Shown here: positions 1-8,009 of the stretch, in pieces
How positions within the stretch are numbered: position 1 is the stretch's first letter
Layout: every line of letters begins with the position of its first letter
Virus record (IMG/VR): IMGVR_UViG_3300049847_000176
Location: 1 to 33,605 of that record
Origin: a virus
DNA: 33,605 nucleotides
Reading direction: 5' to 3' (one strand)
The notes under the pieces: generated by a model
Seen by the model: the letters and a program-made list of their open reading frames with translations, nothing else
Database searches by the model: none
What the model was told of the DNA's origin: nothing
Made by a program: the position numbers and the translations under genes

Positions 1-909
1 GTTCAAGGCAGGTTGTTTGATCCGAACAACGAGCATTACGACGAGCGCGAGGCGCGGCGTTGGGTGCGTATCCGCTTGCCCGCACTGGCCGAAGCCAATG
101 ATCCGTTGGGGCGAGAAGTGGATGAAGCACTCTGGCCGGAGAAATACGGCGCGCCTTACTACCTTGGCAGGCGTAATCACAAGTCGGACATCGTGCGGAT
201 GGATCATCAGACTCAGGATCAATGCAACCCAACCCCGGCGGAAGGTGATTACTTCAAAAAGAAATGGATTGTGCCCTACGAGTTGACCGAGTTGCCGAAG
301 AAGCTGCGAATCTACGTGTCGTCGGATCATGCGTATCGGAAAGGGCAGAAGAACGACAAGCAATGCTTACTGGTGGTCGGTGTGGACGCAGCGGACGTGA
401 TTTGGATATTGCCGGATACATGGTGGGAACGCGCGGCCACAGATACGCTGGTTGAGGCGATGATTGGGATTATGGAGAACCGGCAACCGTCAGTCTGGTG
501 GGCGGCAAGGGACGCGATCAGTGGCAGCATCGGGCCATTCCTTCACAAGCGGATGCGGGAACGGAATGTTTTCGCCTGGGTGAATGACGAAATCCGCGAG
601 GACAAAGACTTGGAGCGGCGCGCACAGAGCATCCGAAACCGGATGGCAATGGGCATGGTGCGGTTTCCGGCGTTTGCGCCGTGGTTTGGTGAGGCGGAGA
701 AGGAACTGACGACGTTCCCGAACGCCGGGCATGACGATTTTGTGGCGGCTTTGGCGATGTTAGGAATGGGGATGAACACCATACAAGGCGCAGCGCACGA
801 CTACCAATCCAACACGATGCCCAAGCCGGGCACGATGGCTTGGGCGCGCGGCGAGAACAAACGCAACGAAGCAGAGCGCAAAGTTGCAGAAGCTACGAAA
901 GGCTGGTGA
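1..909 (+). CDS. Terminase large subunit, C-terminal part (5' end outside window)
   Basis: This is the DNA-packaging motor subunit that also cuts concatemeric DNA. The frame is open from base 1, so the N-terminal ATPase domain lies outside the window; the TTG at 13 is not a real start. The first residues, with RLFDP and then LPALAEANDPLGR and EALWPEKYG, match the linker region typical of large terminases. The rest looks like the RNase H-fold nuclease: an acidic residue in SSDHAY (about D109 of the visible 302 residues), another in AARDAI (D171) and the GHDDFVAALAM motif (D245/D246) are the expected metal ligands. The portal gene follows at once. Confidence in the family is high. The exact terminase type (headful or cos) cannot be told. 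Confidence 0.93.
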   Translation, partial: VQGRLFDPNNEHYDEREARRWVRIRLPALAEANDPLGREVDEALWPEKYGAPYYLGRRNHKSDIVRMDHQTQDQCNPTPAEGDYFKKKWIVPYELTELPKKLRIYVSSDHAYRKGQKNDKQCLLVVGVDAADVIWILPDTWWERAATDTLVEAMIGIMENRQPSVWWAARDAISGSIGPFLHKRMRERNVFAWVNDEIREDKDLERRAQSIRNRMAMGMVRFPAFAPWFGEAEKELTTFPNAGHDDFVAALAMLGMGMNTIQGAAHDYQSNTMPKPGTMAWARGENKRNEAERKVAEATKGW

Positions 910-913
910 CATC

Positions 914-3115
914 ATGGAAACTCAACTTCAAGAACAGCAACCAAACCCAGCGGACACTACCGCCAAGGCTGATCCCAAGCCAGCGGACTTGAGCCGGGAA
1001 GAACTGGTGAAGGAAATCAATCATTGGGTGAAGGAAACGGCATCGTTTTGGGAGCCGATGTTTGAGCGGATGCGGGACAAGATTGATTTTGCTGGGGGCG
1101 ACCAGTGGGACGAGGGCAAGACCGACAGCACTTGCTACCAAGTCAACTTTGTTCAGCGGCAACTCAATCAGGACGTGGCGGCGAAGTATGCGCGCAATCC
1201 GCAAGTAACCATCGAGCGCAAGAAGCGGCTGGAACATACCAAGTGGGACGGGACGATGGAGCAGTTGCAACAGGCAAAAATGGCATTGCAACAGGCGGCG
1301 GAGATGGCGTTGCAGGATTCAGCGGCAACGGGCACACCACAGGAAGGCCCGCCGACGGAGTTCGCCGAGATTGTGATGGACTACGCGCAAGGGTTGCAGC
1401 GCAAGAAGCTGTTCGACCGCATCGCCGAGACGTTGGAAATGCTCATCACCTTCGAGATGGAAGAACAGCGTCCCGACTTCGAGAGCGAAATGAAGTCGTT
1501 GAGTTTGCGCGAAGGCGTGACGGGGGCAGGCTTCCTGTTCATCAAGTTCCAACGCGAGACGGAAACTGTTCCAACGACCACGGCGACCACGGTTGGCGTG
1601 TTGGAGAAGATGCAGGCGATCCAGGCGCGGGCGCGGGAGTTGTCCCAAGACCCGACGTATTCAGAGGATTCAGCGTGTGCGGAAGAATTGAAGCTGATGG
1701 TTCAATCGCTCACCGCGCAACTCGAACAGCAGGAAGTGAAGTTGTTACGTGAGGGTGTGGTATTCGATTTCAAACCAACCACGAGCATCCTGATTGATCC
1801 CGCCTGCCGGTCGTTACATGAATTTGTGGGGGCGGGACGCATTGCCGAACTGCTTTACCTGACACCGCGCCAGGTGGAAGCGCAGTGGGGTAAGAATGTG
1901 AAGTGCGACGGCACAGCGCGTTATGCCGACGATGGATCGGAACTGAGCTTTGCCGCCGACAAGAAGGGGCAGACGCGCAGCGATGGTGGCAAGTCAACGG
2001 AAGCATGGCCGGACGGCGCGAAGGTGCGCGTTGCCATCGTTTATGACAAGAAGGCGCAGTTGAAATACGTGGTGTGCGATGGATACCCGGACTTCCTTGA
2101 AGAACCTGACCAGCCTTGGCCTGCGGTGAAAGGATTCTGGCCGTGCGCGGCGTTGAAGTATCAGCGTGTCGAAGTTGAGAAGAACAAACCCAAGGAAGGC
2201 ATCACCATTTTCGGGCAAAGCAAGGTTGATCTCATGCGACCCATGCAATGCGAGTTGAACCGCAGTCAGGAAGGCAAGCGCGAGCATCGCATTGGAAATC
2301 GCCCCGGCTACCTGTTCGCCGAGGGCAGCATTGACGCGACGGAAGCGGCGTTGATTGGAGGCATGGCGGCGAACAGTGGGCTTGGATTAAAGAACATCCC
2401 ACCGGGCACAGACCTGCGAAGCGTGATCATTCCCAAGCCAACCGTGCCGATTGATCCGGCGTTGTATGAGCGTGAATCGGTGATGAACGACGTGTTTTTG
2501 GCGGTGGGCAGTCAGAGTAGCAACTTGGGCGCGCAGCAAGGCAACGAGAAAGCCACAGGACAAGCCATCGCCGAACAATCGCGCGTGACGGGTGTTTCGT
2601 CGGAAGTGGACGAGCAGGACAAATTTCTTACGGAAGTCATGCGGATCGCGGGCGAGATGTTGTTGCAAGGGATGCAGGAAAGCACGGTCAAGCGCAAGGT
2701 CGGGCCGGGCGCGGTGTGGCCGTTGAGCCAGCGCGGAATGGACGGGATGCAGGCGCAAGGCGTTCTGACCATCGAGGACTGTCTGGATCAGTTAGTCATC
2801 AAGATCGAGGCGGCGAGTTCAGGTCGGGCGAATCAAGCGTTGGACATCGCCAACTGGAAAGAGATGTGGCCGAGTTTGCTGGCTGCGGCACAGGCGTTGG
2901 GATTGAGCCTTGCGCCGTTGCTCAAGGAACAGGCGAAGATTCTCGGATTCAAATTTGACCTGGACGAATGGCTTGCCAGTGCGCCGCCGATGATGCCGAT
3001 GGGCTTGCCGGGACAACCGCCAGCACCAGGACAACCACAGACCGGCGCGCAACGCGGAGCAGCACCCGATCCGGCAGGGATGAGGGCGCGGATAGCCAAC
3101 GCGCCAGCGGCATAA
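914..3115 (+). CDS. Portal protein, P22-like
   Basis: This protein forms the dodecameric ring through which DNA is packaged and ejected. The 733 residues are close to the size of P22 gp1. The N-terminal part has the pattern FAGGDQWDEG, then YQVNFVQRQLNQDV and RNPQVTIERKKR, typical of P22-type portals. The middle carries FDFKPTTSILIDPACRS and IFGQSKVDLMRPMQCELNRS. The C-terminus is Pro/Gln-rich. I chose ATG 914, four bases after the terminase stop; an in-frame upstream start at 884 would overlap the terminase. A helical insertion rich in Gln and Ala lies at roughly residues 110-150. Position directly after the terminase supports the call. Confidence 0.9.
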   Translation: METQLQEQQPNPADTTAKADPKPADLSREELVKEINHWVKETASFWEPMFERMRDKIDFAGGDQWDEGKTDSTCYQVNFVQRQLNQDVAAKYARNPQVTIERKKRLEHTKWDGTMEQLQQAKMALQQAAEMALQDSAATGTPQEGPPTEFAEIVMDYAQGLQRKKLFDRIAETLEMLITFEMEEQRPDFESEMKSLSLREGVTGAGFLFIKFQRETETVPTTTATTVGVLEKMQAIQARARELSQDPTYSEDSACAEELKLMVQSLTAQLEQQEVKLLREGVVFDFKPTTSILIDPACRSLHEFVGAGRIAELLYLTPRQVEAQWGKNVKCDGTARYADDGSELSFAADKKGQTRSDGGKSTEAWPDGAKVRVAIVYDKKAQLKYVVCDGYPDFLEEPDQPWPAVKGFWPCAALKYQRVEVEKNKPKEGITIFGQSKVDLMRPMQCELNRSQEGKREHRIGNRPGYLFAEGSIDATEAALIGGMAANSGLGLKNIPPGTDLRSVIIPKPTVPIDPALYERESVMNDVFLAVGSQSSNLGAQQGNEKATGQAIAEQSRVTGVSSEVDEQDKFLTEVMRIAGEMLLQGMQESTVKRKVGPGAVWPLSQRGMDGMQAQGVLTIEDCLDQLVIKIEAASSGRANQALDIANWKEMWPSLLAAAQALGLSLAPLLKEQAKILGFKFDLDEWLASAPPMMPMGLPGQPPAPGQPQTGAQRGAAPDPAGMRARIANAPAA

Positions 3116-3120
3116 ATTTG

Positions 3121-3150
3121 GGATGAACCAACCATGAAAGGAAAAGGATG
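3121..3150 (+). promoter_or_regulatory. Repeated leader, copy 1, with ribosome binding site
   Basis: The 12-mer GGATGAACCAAC starts 27 bases before the ATG at 3148. The same 12-mer starts 27 bases before the ATG at 6562, and the A/G-rich stretch that follows is also similar in both places. In this copy the 12-mer opens a tiny frame (Met-Asn-Gln-Pro-stop) that ends just before the purine-rich Shine-Dalgarno AAAGGAAAAGG. This looks like a shared translation-initiation cassette. Confidence 0.5.
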
Positions 3151-3357
3151 AACGCACAAAAATACAACTCAGCCATCCGGCTGACCACAATGGCCGCATT
3201 GAAAGGCGGACTCGGCATTGCCGAAGCCATCGGAGTCTTGGAACTGGCAAAAGGCAATCTCGTGCAAATGGGAATCAGCAAACAAGCGCAGCCACCCTCG
3301 GAAATCATTCGAGTAGAACCGCCTATCCCGCCGGGATTGGAAAAGGAGCAAGCCTGA
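3148..3357 (+). CDS. Small hypothetical protein (69 aa)
   Basis: I do not recognise this gene. It lies between portal and scaffold and has a good ribosome binding site (AAAGGAAAAGG directly upstream). The protein is helical and Ala/Gly-rich in its first 45 residues (RLTTMAALKGGLGIAEAIGV, then LELAKGNLVQMG), with a Pro-rich tail (PPIPPGLEKEQA). No transmembrane segment or enzyme motif is evident. The next small gene starts two bases after its stop, so the two are probably co-translated. A minor head or connector role would fit the location, but nothing in the sequence proves it. Confidence 0.7.
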   Translation: MNAQKYNSAIRLTTMAALKGGLGIAEAIGVLELAKGNLVQMGISKQAQPPSEIIRVEPPIPPGLEKEQA

Positions 3358-3359
3358 CC

Positions 3360-3488
3360 ATGCAACTCAAGAAACAGAACTGGAAGAAGCTCCGCCGCGA
3401 AAAGCCGTGTCGCGCCTGCGGTAACGACCATGAAACGGTGCAGTGCATCCAACGGAACGGGAAACACCGTGCCGTCAAAGTTAGTTGA
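3360..3488 (+). CDS. Cys-containing mini-protein (42 aa)
   Basis: The frame runs from ATG 3360 to TGA 3486-3488. An AAAGGAG-like site sits about 12 bases upstream, inside the end of the preceding gene. The protein is very basic (KKQNWKKLRREK) and carries C-x2-C then a third Cys eight residues on (PCRACGNDHETVQC), resembling half of a zinc ribbon. It may bind nucleic acid, but this is inference. The two-base spacing to the upstream stop supports it as a real co-translated gene. No homologue is recognised. Confidence 0.6.
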   Translation: MQLKKQNWKKLRREKPCRACGNDHETVQCIQRNGKHRAVKVS

Positions 3489-3524
3489 ACCAAGAATTAT
3501 TTGACAAACCAAACATCACCGCTT

Positions 3525-4661
3525 ATGGATACAGAAGTCGAGCCGCTCAATACCGAATCCGCTTCGGCTCAGGATTCAAGTTCTGGCGATCTCACAACTC
3601 GGACGCCAGCCGAGAATACGGACGTTCAACCGGCGGAATCGTCCACCGCAACAGGCGATCAAAAGCCGAAATCCATTCTGGAAGCTCTGAAAGGAGTAAA
3701 GCCGGAAGTCGTGGAGGATGCCACGAGCGAGGATCAGCAAGATGGAGATTCGCCCCTCAATCCGAACGCCGAATCAGGCGAGGCCGCAACTGACGTAGCT
3801 GGGGACAATCAGGATGGGCAGTCCACAGCAAAGGTTGAAGCCGACAGTTCTTTGAATCTTCCTTACACGAAAGAAGCAGCGTGGCAAGCGGTGGTCAAGA
3901 ATGTGCCAGCGGACAAAAAATCCGAGGTCATCAAAGCCATTCGCCCCGTGTTCGAGAAATCGCAACGGTTGACGGTTGAGGTTCAGCAGTTGAAGCCCAA
4001 GGCGGCGATAGCCGACGAGTTTCGGCAACATGCCGGGGACGAAGAAGGCTTCAAGACCATGCGACACATCATCCGTGGTTACGCCAGTGGTGATGCGGCC
4101 TGTGTGCCGATACTCGAACAGATGTTGCAGGACTTGAGAGAGCGCACCGGGTTGGTGGTGAGTGACGCTGACATCAAGACGCGCATCGAAAACGGGGAAC
4201 TGGACGAAACCACAGCGACGGAACTGCAACGGACGAGAATCGAGGCGAAAGCCGCGAAGAATCGTTTGACGCAAGCCGAGCAGGAACGCCAGCAACACGA
4301 GGTTGAATCCGCCAGCAATGACGTGGCTCAATCGCTGAATACGTGGGAGGAAAAGGTTCGAGGGCAAGACCCTGATTTCGGGAATGTGACGCCTGATGAA
4401 GACCCCAAGCACGGGGAATCCATCGCGGATCAAGTCTTGGACGGCATCCGGTTACTGCAAATGCGGAATCCGAGAGCCGGGAAAGCGGAGTTGTTGGCGG
4501 AAGCCGACCGCATCCACAAGCTTGCACGCGGGAGATTGCAAAACGTGCGCGGGAGACAGCAGCGGGTCATCACTTCGGAAAGCTCGTCCATAACCGCGCG
4601 TCCTGCGCCCAAGACCATGAAAGAGGCACTAGCTCAAGTCAAACCTGAGCGGGCTTACTGA
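3525..4661 (+). CDS. Head scaffolding protein candidate
   Basis: The protein (378 aa from ATG 3525; an in-frame TTG at 3501 is the alternative, and neither has a clear Shine-Dalgarno) is placed between portal and capsid genes, where podoviruses and siphoviruses encode the scaffold. The first 120 residues are acidic and Ser/Thr/Asp-rich, with low complexity. The C-terminal half is strongly helical and charged, with coiled-coil-like stretches (RTRIEAKAAKNRLTQAEQER) and a basic C-terminal end (RGRLQNVRGRQQR), the usual architecture of scaffolds that contact the coat protein through a basic tail. The call rests on position and composition, not on a sequence motif. Confidence 0.75.
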   Translation: MDTEVEPLNTESASAQDSSSGDLTTRTPAENTDVQPAESSTATGDQKPKSILEALKGVKPEVVEDATSEDQQDGDSPLNPNAESGEAATDVAGDNQDGQSTAKVEADSSLNLPYTKEAAWQAVVKNVPADKKSEVIKAIRPVFEKSQRLTVEVQQLKPKAAIADEFRQHAGDEEGFKTMRHIIRGYASGDAACVPILEQMLQDLRERTGLVVSDADIKTRIENGELDETTATELQRTRIEAKAAKNRLTQAEQERQQHEVESASNDVAQSLNTWEEKVRGQDPDFGNVTPDEDPKHGESIADQVLDGIRLLQMRNPRAGKAELLAEADRIHKLARGRLQNVRGRQQRVITSESSSITARPAPKTMKEALAQVKPERAY

Positions 4662-4699
4662 GATGGCCGAGGCCGGGACGCAGAGAAAGTGAGCAAGTT

Positions 4700-5740
4700 A
4701 TGGCAATTTCAATCAGCGCATTAAGTGAGCGCACCAACACCGCGTTGGACTTCTACACGCGGACGCAGCCTATCGGTCAAAACGTGGCGAATAAGCCTCT
4801 GTTGACTGCACTGGAAGCGGGCAAGAAGGAGTTTCCCGGTGGTCAAGGCTACGTGAGCGGCCCCATTCAGGGAAATTGGGCGAGCGATACTGACGGTTTC
4901 TTCGGTTGGTATTCCGATAGCGATCAGGTGACTTTTGTTCATCCTGACGACATCCAGCAGGCGAAATACATCTGGCGCGAGTGGCACGCTGGTATTGTCC
5001 TGAGTTATTCCGACTTGAAGCGCAACGGCGTTTCGGTGGACACCAGCGGAAAACCTGTTAATACGCCTGCGCGCGAAATCCAGATCGTTGACGACTGGTT
5101 GGAACAGAAGATCACGACCGACTTTGGCGAGAGCTTGAGCCGTTCGCTGAACGACGCGCTTTACCGCGACGGTTCGCAATCCGCCAAGGCGGTTGTGGGC
5201 TTGTTCGGATTGCTCGACGATGATCCCACGTCCGGCACGGTCGGCAACATTGACCGCGCGACGTATGACTTCTGGCGTCATCGCGTCAACCTGTCCGTGG
5301 CCTACAGCCCGGAAAACCTCTCCATGTTGAACTTCCTCGACGACGAGATGCTTCAACTGATGAAGTTTGGCGGGCAACCGTCCATCGCACTGTGCGGCTC
5401 GGACTGGTTGGGTGCAATGCGCCGCGAAATCCGCAAGAGCGGTCAGGTGCAAAACGCAAACTGGAACAGCAAGACCGCCACTCAGATCAAGATGGCCGAC
5501 GTGGTGTACGGCAACATGGTGTTCCAATACGACCCGGAATTGGACAAGAAAGGCAAGTCCAAGCGCGCCTACATCCTCGACGAGCGGCACATCAAACTGA
5601 TGCCGATGAAAGGATCATGGGGACAAGTGAACCAAGCGACCCGGCCTTACGACCAGTTCGTATTGTTCAAGTCCGTCACCGGCACATGCACGATCAGCAT
5701 TGACCAGTTCAACTGCCACGGCGTGTACGGTATTCCCTGA
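4700..5740 (+). CDS. Major capsid protein
   Basis: This 346-residue protein follows the scaffold and has the length of an HK97-fold coat. It has no signal peptide or membrane segment. It holds the stretch ISALSERTNTALDFYTRTQP near the start, a region of alternating aromatic and acidic residues (FFGWYSDSDQVTF), then YIWREWHAGIVLSYSDLKRN, a pattern I associate with coat proteins of phages with P22-like portals. The C-terminal part is beta-rich (ADVVYGNMVFQYDPE, then SVTGTCTISIDQFNCHGVYG). Assignment to coat is by position, size and general resemblance. Confidence 0.85.
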   Translation: MAISISALSERTNTALDFYTRTQPIGQNVANKPLLTALEAGKKEFPGGQGYVSGPIQGNWASDTDGFFGWYSDSDQVTFVHPDDIQQAKYIWREWHAGIVLSYSDLKRNGVSVDTSGKPVNTPAREIQIVDDWLEQKITTDFGESLSRSLNDALYRDGSQSAKAVVGLFGLLDDDPTSGTVGNIDRATYDFWRHRVNLSVAYSPENLSMLNFLDDEMLQLMKFGGQPSIALCGSDWLGAMRREIRKSGQVQNANWNSKTATQIKMADVVYGNMVFQYDPELDKKGKSKRAYILDERHIKLMPMKGSWGQVNQATRPYDQFVLFKSVTGTCTISIDQFNCHGVYGIP

Positions 5741-5782
5741 ACCACGACAAACAAACCTTTCAACATCAACGAAAGATCAAAC

Positions 5783-6397
5783 ATGAAAACATTGAAATCA
5801 TTATTCATCGTGACGTTGCTTCTGAGCGTTCTTACCGCGAGCGCGGTGGAGTTCCGGGCGCAATCGTTTCTCAACGTGCAGGCGATCTACCTGACCAATA
5901 CGTTTAACCCGACCAACCTCGCCACGGCGGGCAGTCAGGGAACGAATTGGGTGGGACTCACCTACACGAACAACGGCGTTCGCTTCACTGCGGACGGCAC
6001 AAACCAAACGCGGGTGAATCCGTTCAGGGATGTTGCGTTGTTCGCCTTAACCACAGGCGAGCCAGCGTATAACCCATCAACGAACGGGGTGAACTTCATC
6101 CAAAGCTACGGCACGATCACGGCAACGATGACATCGGGGAGCGGCGCGGACAGTGCCATCTCGTTTGTCGCCACGCCGATCTACGATGGCGTGAATGAAG
6201 CAACTGAGTCAGCGGAACAATGGACGTTTGCGTTCACGCCAACGGTAAGTTCGACGCAGACATTTGCGACCAACGCGCCACTTTACCGATGGCCGGGAGC
6301 ATCCAAGCTACGCATCAGGCGCATTGTCAACTCAGACACGACCGCCGCGGGCAACGTGATCCTGAAAGCGTTGAATTATAACGCTTACTCGCCGTAA
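5783..6397 (+). CDS. Secreted or virion-surface protein with signal peptide
   Basis: This is an unrecognised 204-residue protein directly after the coat gene. The N-terminus MKTLKSLFIVTLLLSVLTASA is a textbook Sec signal peptide, with cleavage expected after the Ala-Ser-Ala. The mature part is Asn/Thr/Gly-rich and beta-sheet-like (VGLTYTNNGVRFTADGTNQT), ending in KALNYNAYSP. In this position most phages carry a head decoration protein. The body would suit one, but an exported precursor would not be available for cytoplasmic head assembly. The alternatives are a host-surface protein made by the phage, or a hydrophobic N-terminus that is not cleaved. The ribosome binding region (CGAAAG) is weak. 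Confidence 0.75.
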   Translation: MKTLKSLFIVTLLLSVLTASAVEFRAQSFLNVQAIYLTNTFNPTNLATAGSQGTNWVGLTYTNNGVRFTADGTNQTRVNPFRDVALFALTTGEPAYNPSTNGVNFIQSYGTITATMTSGSGADSAISFVATPIYDGVNEATESAEQWTFAFTPTVSSTQTFATNAPLYRWPGASKLRIRRIVNSDTTAAGNVILKALNYNAYSP

Positions 6398-6403
6398 GGC
6401 GAG
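6388..6403 (+). terminator. Hairpin with GTAA loop over a stop codon
   Basis: CTCGCC and GGCGAG form a perfect six-base-pair stem closed by a GTAA tetraloop of the stable GNRA class. The TAA stop of the preceding gene lies in the loop. No T-run follows, so this may protect the transcript or attenuate expression, not act as a classical terminator. Confidence 0.4.
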
Positions 6404-6561
6404 AGCGCGGGAAGCGGGTGAATTTAATTACTCATCATCTTCGTCCCTCACCCGCGCACACTTTCTCCCCGGCGGGGGGTCTTGGTTGGTTCATCCCTAT
6501 CAAGTCCCTCGTCGGTGGAGGATCGAACAGTAACGGATGAACCAACAACGAAAGAAAACGG
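6398..6561 (+). promoter_or_regulatory. Structured 164-bp intergenic region
   Basis: This is the longest gap in the structural genes, and no ORF in it looks real. It contains three possible stem-forming elements: GCGGGTGA at 6414-6421 with TCACCCGC at 6448-6455; CCCC-GGC-GGGG at 6467-6477; and a perfect 12-bp inverted repeat, GTTGGTTCATCC at 6485-6496 with GGATGAACCAAC at 6535-6546. The right arm of the last is also the conserved leader found before the gene at 3148 and ends 15 bases before the ATG at 6562. The structure could control how much of the downstream protein is made. Confidence 0.5.
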
Positions 6562-7245
6562 ATGAACACAATCAAATGTCGGATTAAAACGAACGATTTC
6601 AGCGATGCGCCCGGTGTGGGCGTGACTCCGGCTGAGGTCATTCTCCTTCGCACCGTCCACGATAAGCACGCTGGCGGATGCTGCATCAAGCTGGCGCAAC
6701 CCTCTGGCGTTGCCATGACCGAAACAGGCGTCAAGCCGAAGATCATCAAAACCACGGACGGCAGCGGCAACGAGGTTGAGATGAAAACAACCGAACCCGT
6801 CTTGCGCGAGCGCACGGATGCTGAAGAAATCGTCCGGTTACGCGCCAAGTATCAGGTGCGCGCCAAGAGCGGCGCGGCAGGGACGCACATTTGCGACGAC
6901 CTGTTCGGCGGATCCGGCGTTGTGCCGATCCTGCCAAAGACCTTCGCGGAATTGCCGGAACGGTATCGGCAGGGCTTGAAGATCGAAGTCAAGCCGGTGG
7001 AGGCGGTATCGGTGGCGGCACTGGATGGCGTTACCGAACAAACGCCGTCACCCGAAGTCATCGCGGCAAGTGCCGCACCCAGCCCGACATCCCCACGCGA
7101 TGAACTACTTGCCAAGACCAAGGGCGAACTGGTCACGATTGCCACCGAATACAAGGTTGAAAACGTGGGAAAGCTGAACAAAGCCGAGTTAATCGAGGCG
7201 ATTTTAACCAAGGCCGGATATACCGACCCCGTGACGGCGCAGTGA
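6562..7245 (+). CDS. Virion-module protein with C-terminal Rho-N/SAP-like helical domain
   Basis: The function of this 227-residue protein is unknown. Residues 1-150 are mixed alpha/beta with no motif I recognise, but include a run of Cys/Gly (HAGGCCIKL) and LRERTDAEEIVRLRAKYQV. After a Pro/Ala-rich linker, the last 45 residues (DELLAKTKGELVTIATEYKV, then GKLNKAELIEAIL) match the helix-extended-helix pattern of Rho N-terminal, LEM and SAP domains, which bind nucleic acid or proteins and are common at the C-terminus of small phage head-completion proteins. The start at 6562 follows the repeated leader. A hairpin terminator follows the stop. Confidence 0.75.
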   Translation: MNTIKCRIKTNDFSDAPGVGVTPAEVILLRTVHDKHAGGCCIKLAQPSGVAMTETGVKPKIIKTTDGSGNEVEMKTTEPVLRERTDAEEIVRLRAKYQVRAKSGAAGTHICDDLFGGSGVVPILPKTFAELPERYRQGLKIEVKPVEAVSVAALDGVTEQTPSPEVIAASAAPSPTSPRDELLAKTKGELVTIATEYKVENVGKLNKAELIEAILTKAGYTDPVTAQ

Positions 7246-7252
7246 TAAAAGC

Positions 7253-7277
7253 GGGGCGCGGCATTGGGCCGCGCCCC
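7253..7277 (+). terminator. Strong GC hairpin, probable terminator
   Basis: GGGGCGCGGC (7253-7262) and GCCGCGCCCC (7268-7277) make a perfect ten-base-pair stem with a five-base loop, directly after the stop at 7245 and followed by TTCTGACTT. The T-tract is short, so termination may be partial. The next gene starts ten bases beyond the stem. Confidence 0.6.
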
Positions 7278-7286
7278 TTCTGACTT

Positions 7287-7997
7287 ATGGCACTCGGAAC
7301 AACACTGGACGCGATCCTTGAAATGGTGAAGGCCGAACTAATGGCCGACATTGACGATGCCGTGTCGCCAGGTGGGGACGCGCTGGTGAAAATCCAGATT
7401 GCCAATCAACAGAAATGGCTCGCGCTGCGTTACGAGTGGCCTTTCTTGGAAGATGAAGCAGACGTAGCGATTGAGGTCGGGACGCGCATTTACACGCTTC
7501 CCACCACGCTCGAATTTGGAAAACCCGTCAAGGCTCAGACGTATTGGGGTGAATTGTGGAGTGGAGTACAGCTTGGGATTGATCCTGAGCGCGATTACAA
7601 CTTTCTCAATCCATCTCTCGACCAGCGGTTTGATCCCGTTCAGCGATGGCGCATGTATCTGACGGGGACAACGAATCAATTTGAAGTCTGGCCGATCCCG
7701 GCGACGGCGGGCGTGTTCCGGTTCACGGGACAAATCGTTCTTCCTGCGCTTACGGCGGGCACAGATACCGCCGTATTGGATGACTTGCTGATAGCCCAAT
7801 TCACAGCGGCCAAGCTCGCCACGCGCATGAAGCAGGCGGATGCCTCGGCATTGCTGGCTCAGGCCAACGAGACATTGAAGCAGATTCGCGCGGGTTATCC
7901 CAAGCCTGCGGTGATGTTCAACTATTCCGGTCAGGATACGCGCAAGCCGCGTCATTGGAATCGCCCCACCGTAGCGACCATGATTTCACCCTCGTAA
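7287..7997 (+). CDS. Head-tail adaptor (connector) candidate
   Basis: The 236-residue protein has the pattern seen in many podovirus neck or adaptor proteins. A helical N-terminus leads into IANQQKWLALRYEWPFLEDE, then a beta strand pair around VGTRIYTLPTTLEFGKPVKA, then FEVWPIPATAGVFRFTGQIV, and finally a helical C-terminus with QFTAAKLATRMKQADASALL. Position after the head genes and before tail genes agrees. This family joins the portal to the tail. The identification rests on motif pattern and gene order, and I cannot assign it to a particular named family. Confidence 0.65.
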   Translation: MALGTTLDAILEMVKAELMADIDDAVSPGGDALVKIQIANQQKWLALRYEWPFLEDEADVAIEVGTRIYTLPTTLEFGKPVKAQTYWGELWSGVQLGIDPERDYNFLNPSLDQRFDPVQRWRMYLTGTTNQFEVWPIPATAGVFRFTGQIVLPALTAGTDTAVLDDLLIAQFTAAKLATRMKQADASALLAQANETLKQIRAGYPKPAVMFNYSGQDTRKPRHWNRPTVATMISPS

Positions 7998-8009
7998 CCC
8001 AATAAAACC

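Noticed and set aside
4721-5590. 289-residue ORF on the minus strand
   Set aside because: It is entirely antisense to the capsid gene. Long antisense frames are common here because of codon bias, and no motif is seen in it.
6435-6848. 137-residue ORF on the minus strand over the structured intergenic region
   Set aside because: It crosses the inverted repeats and the start of a supported plus-strand gene; composition is not protein-like.
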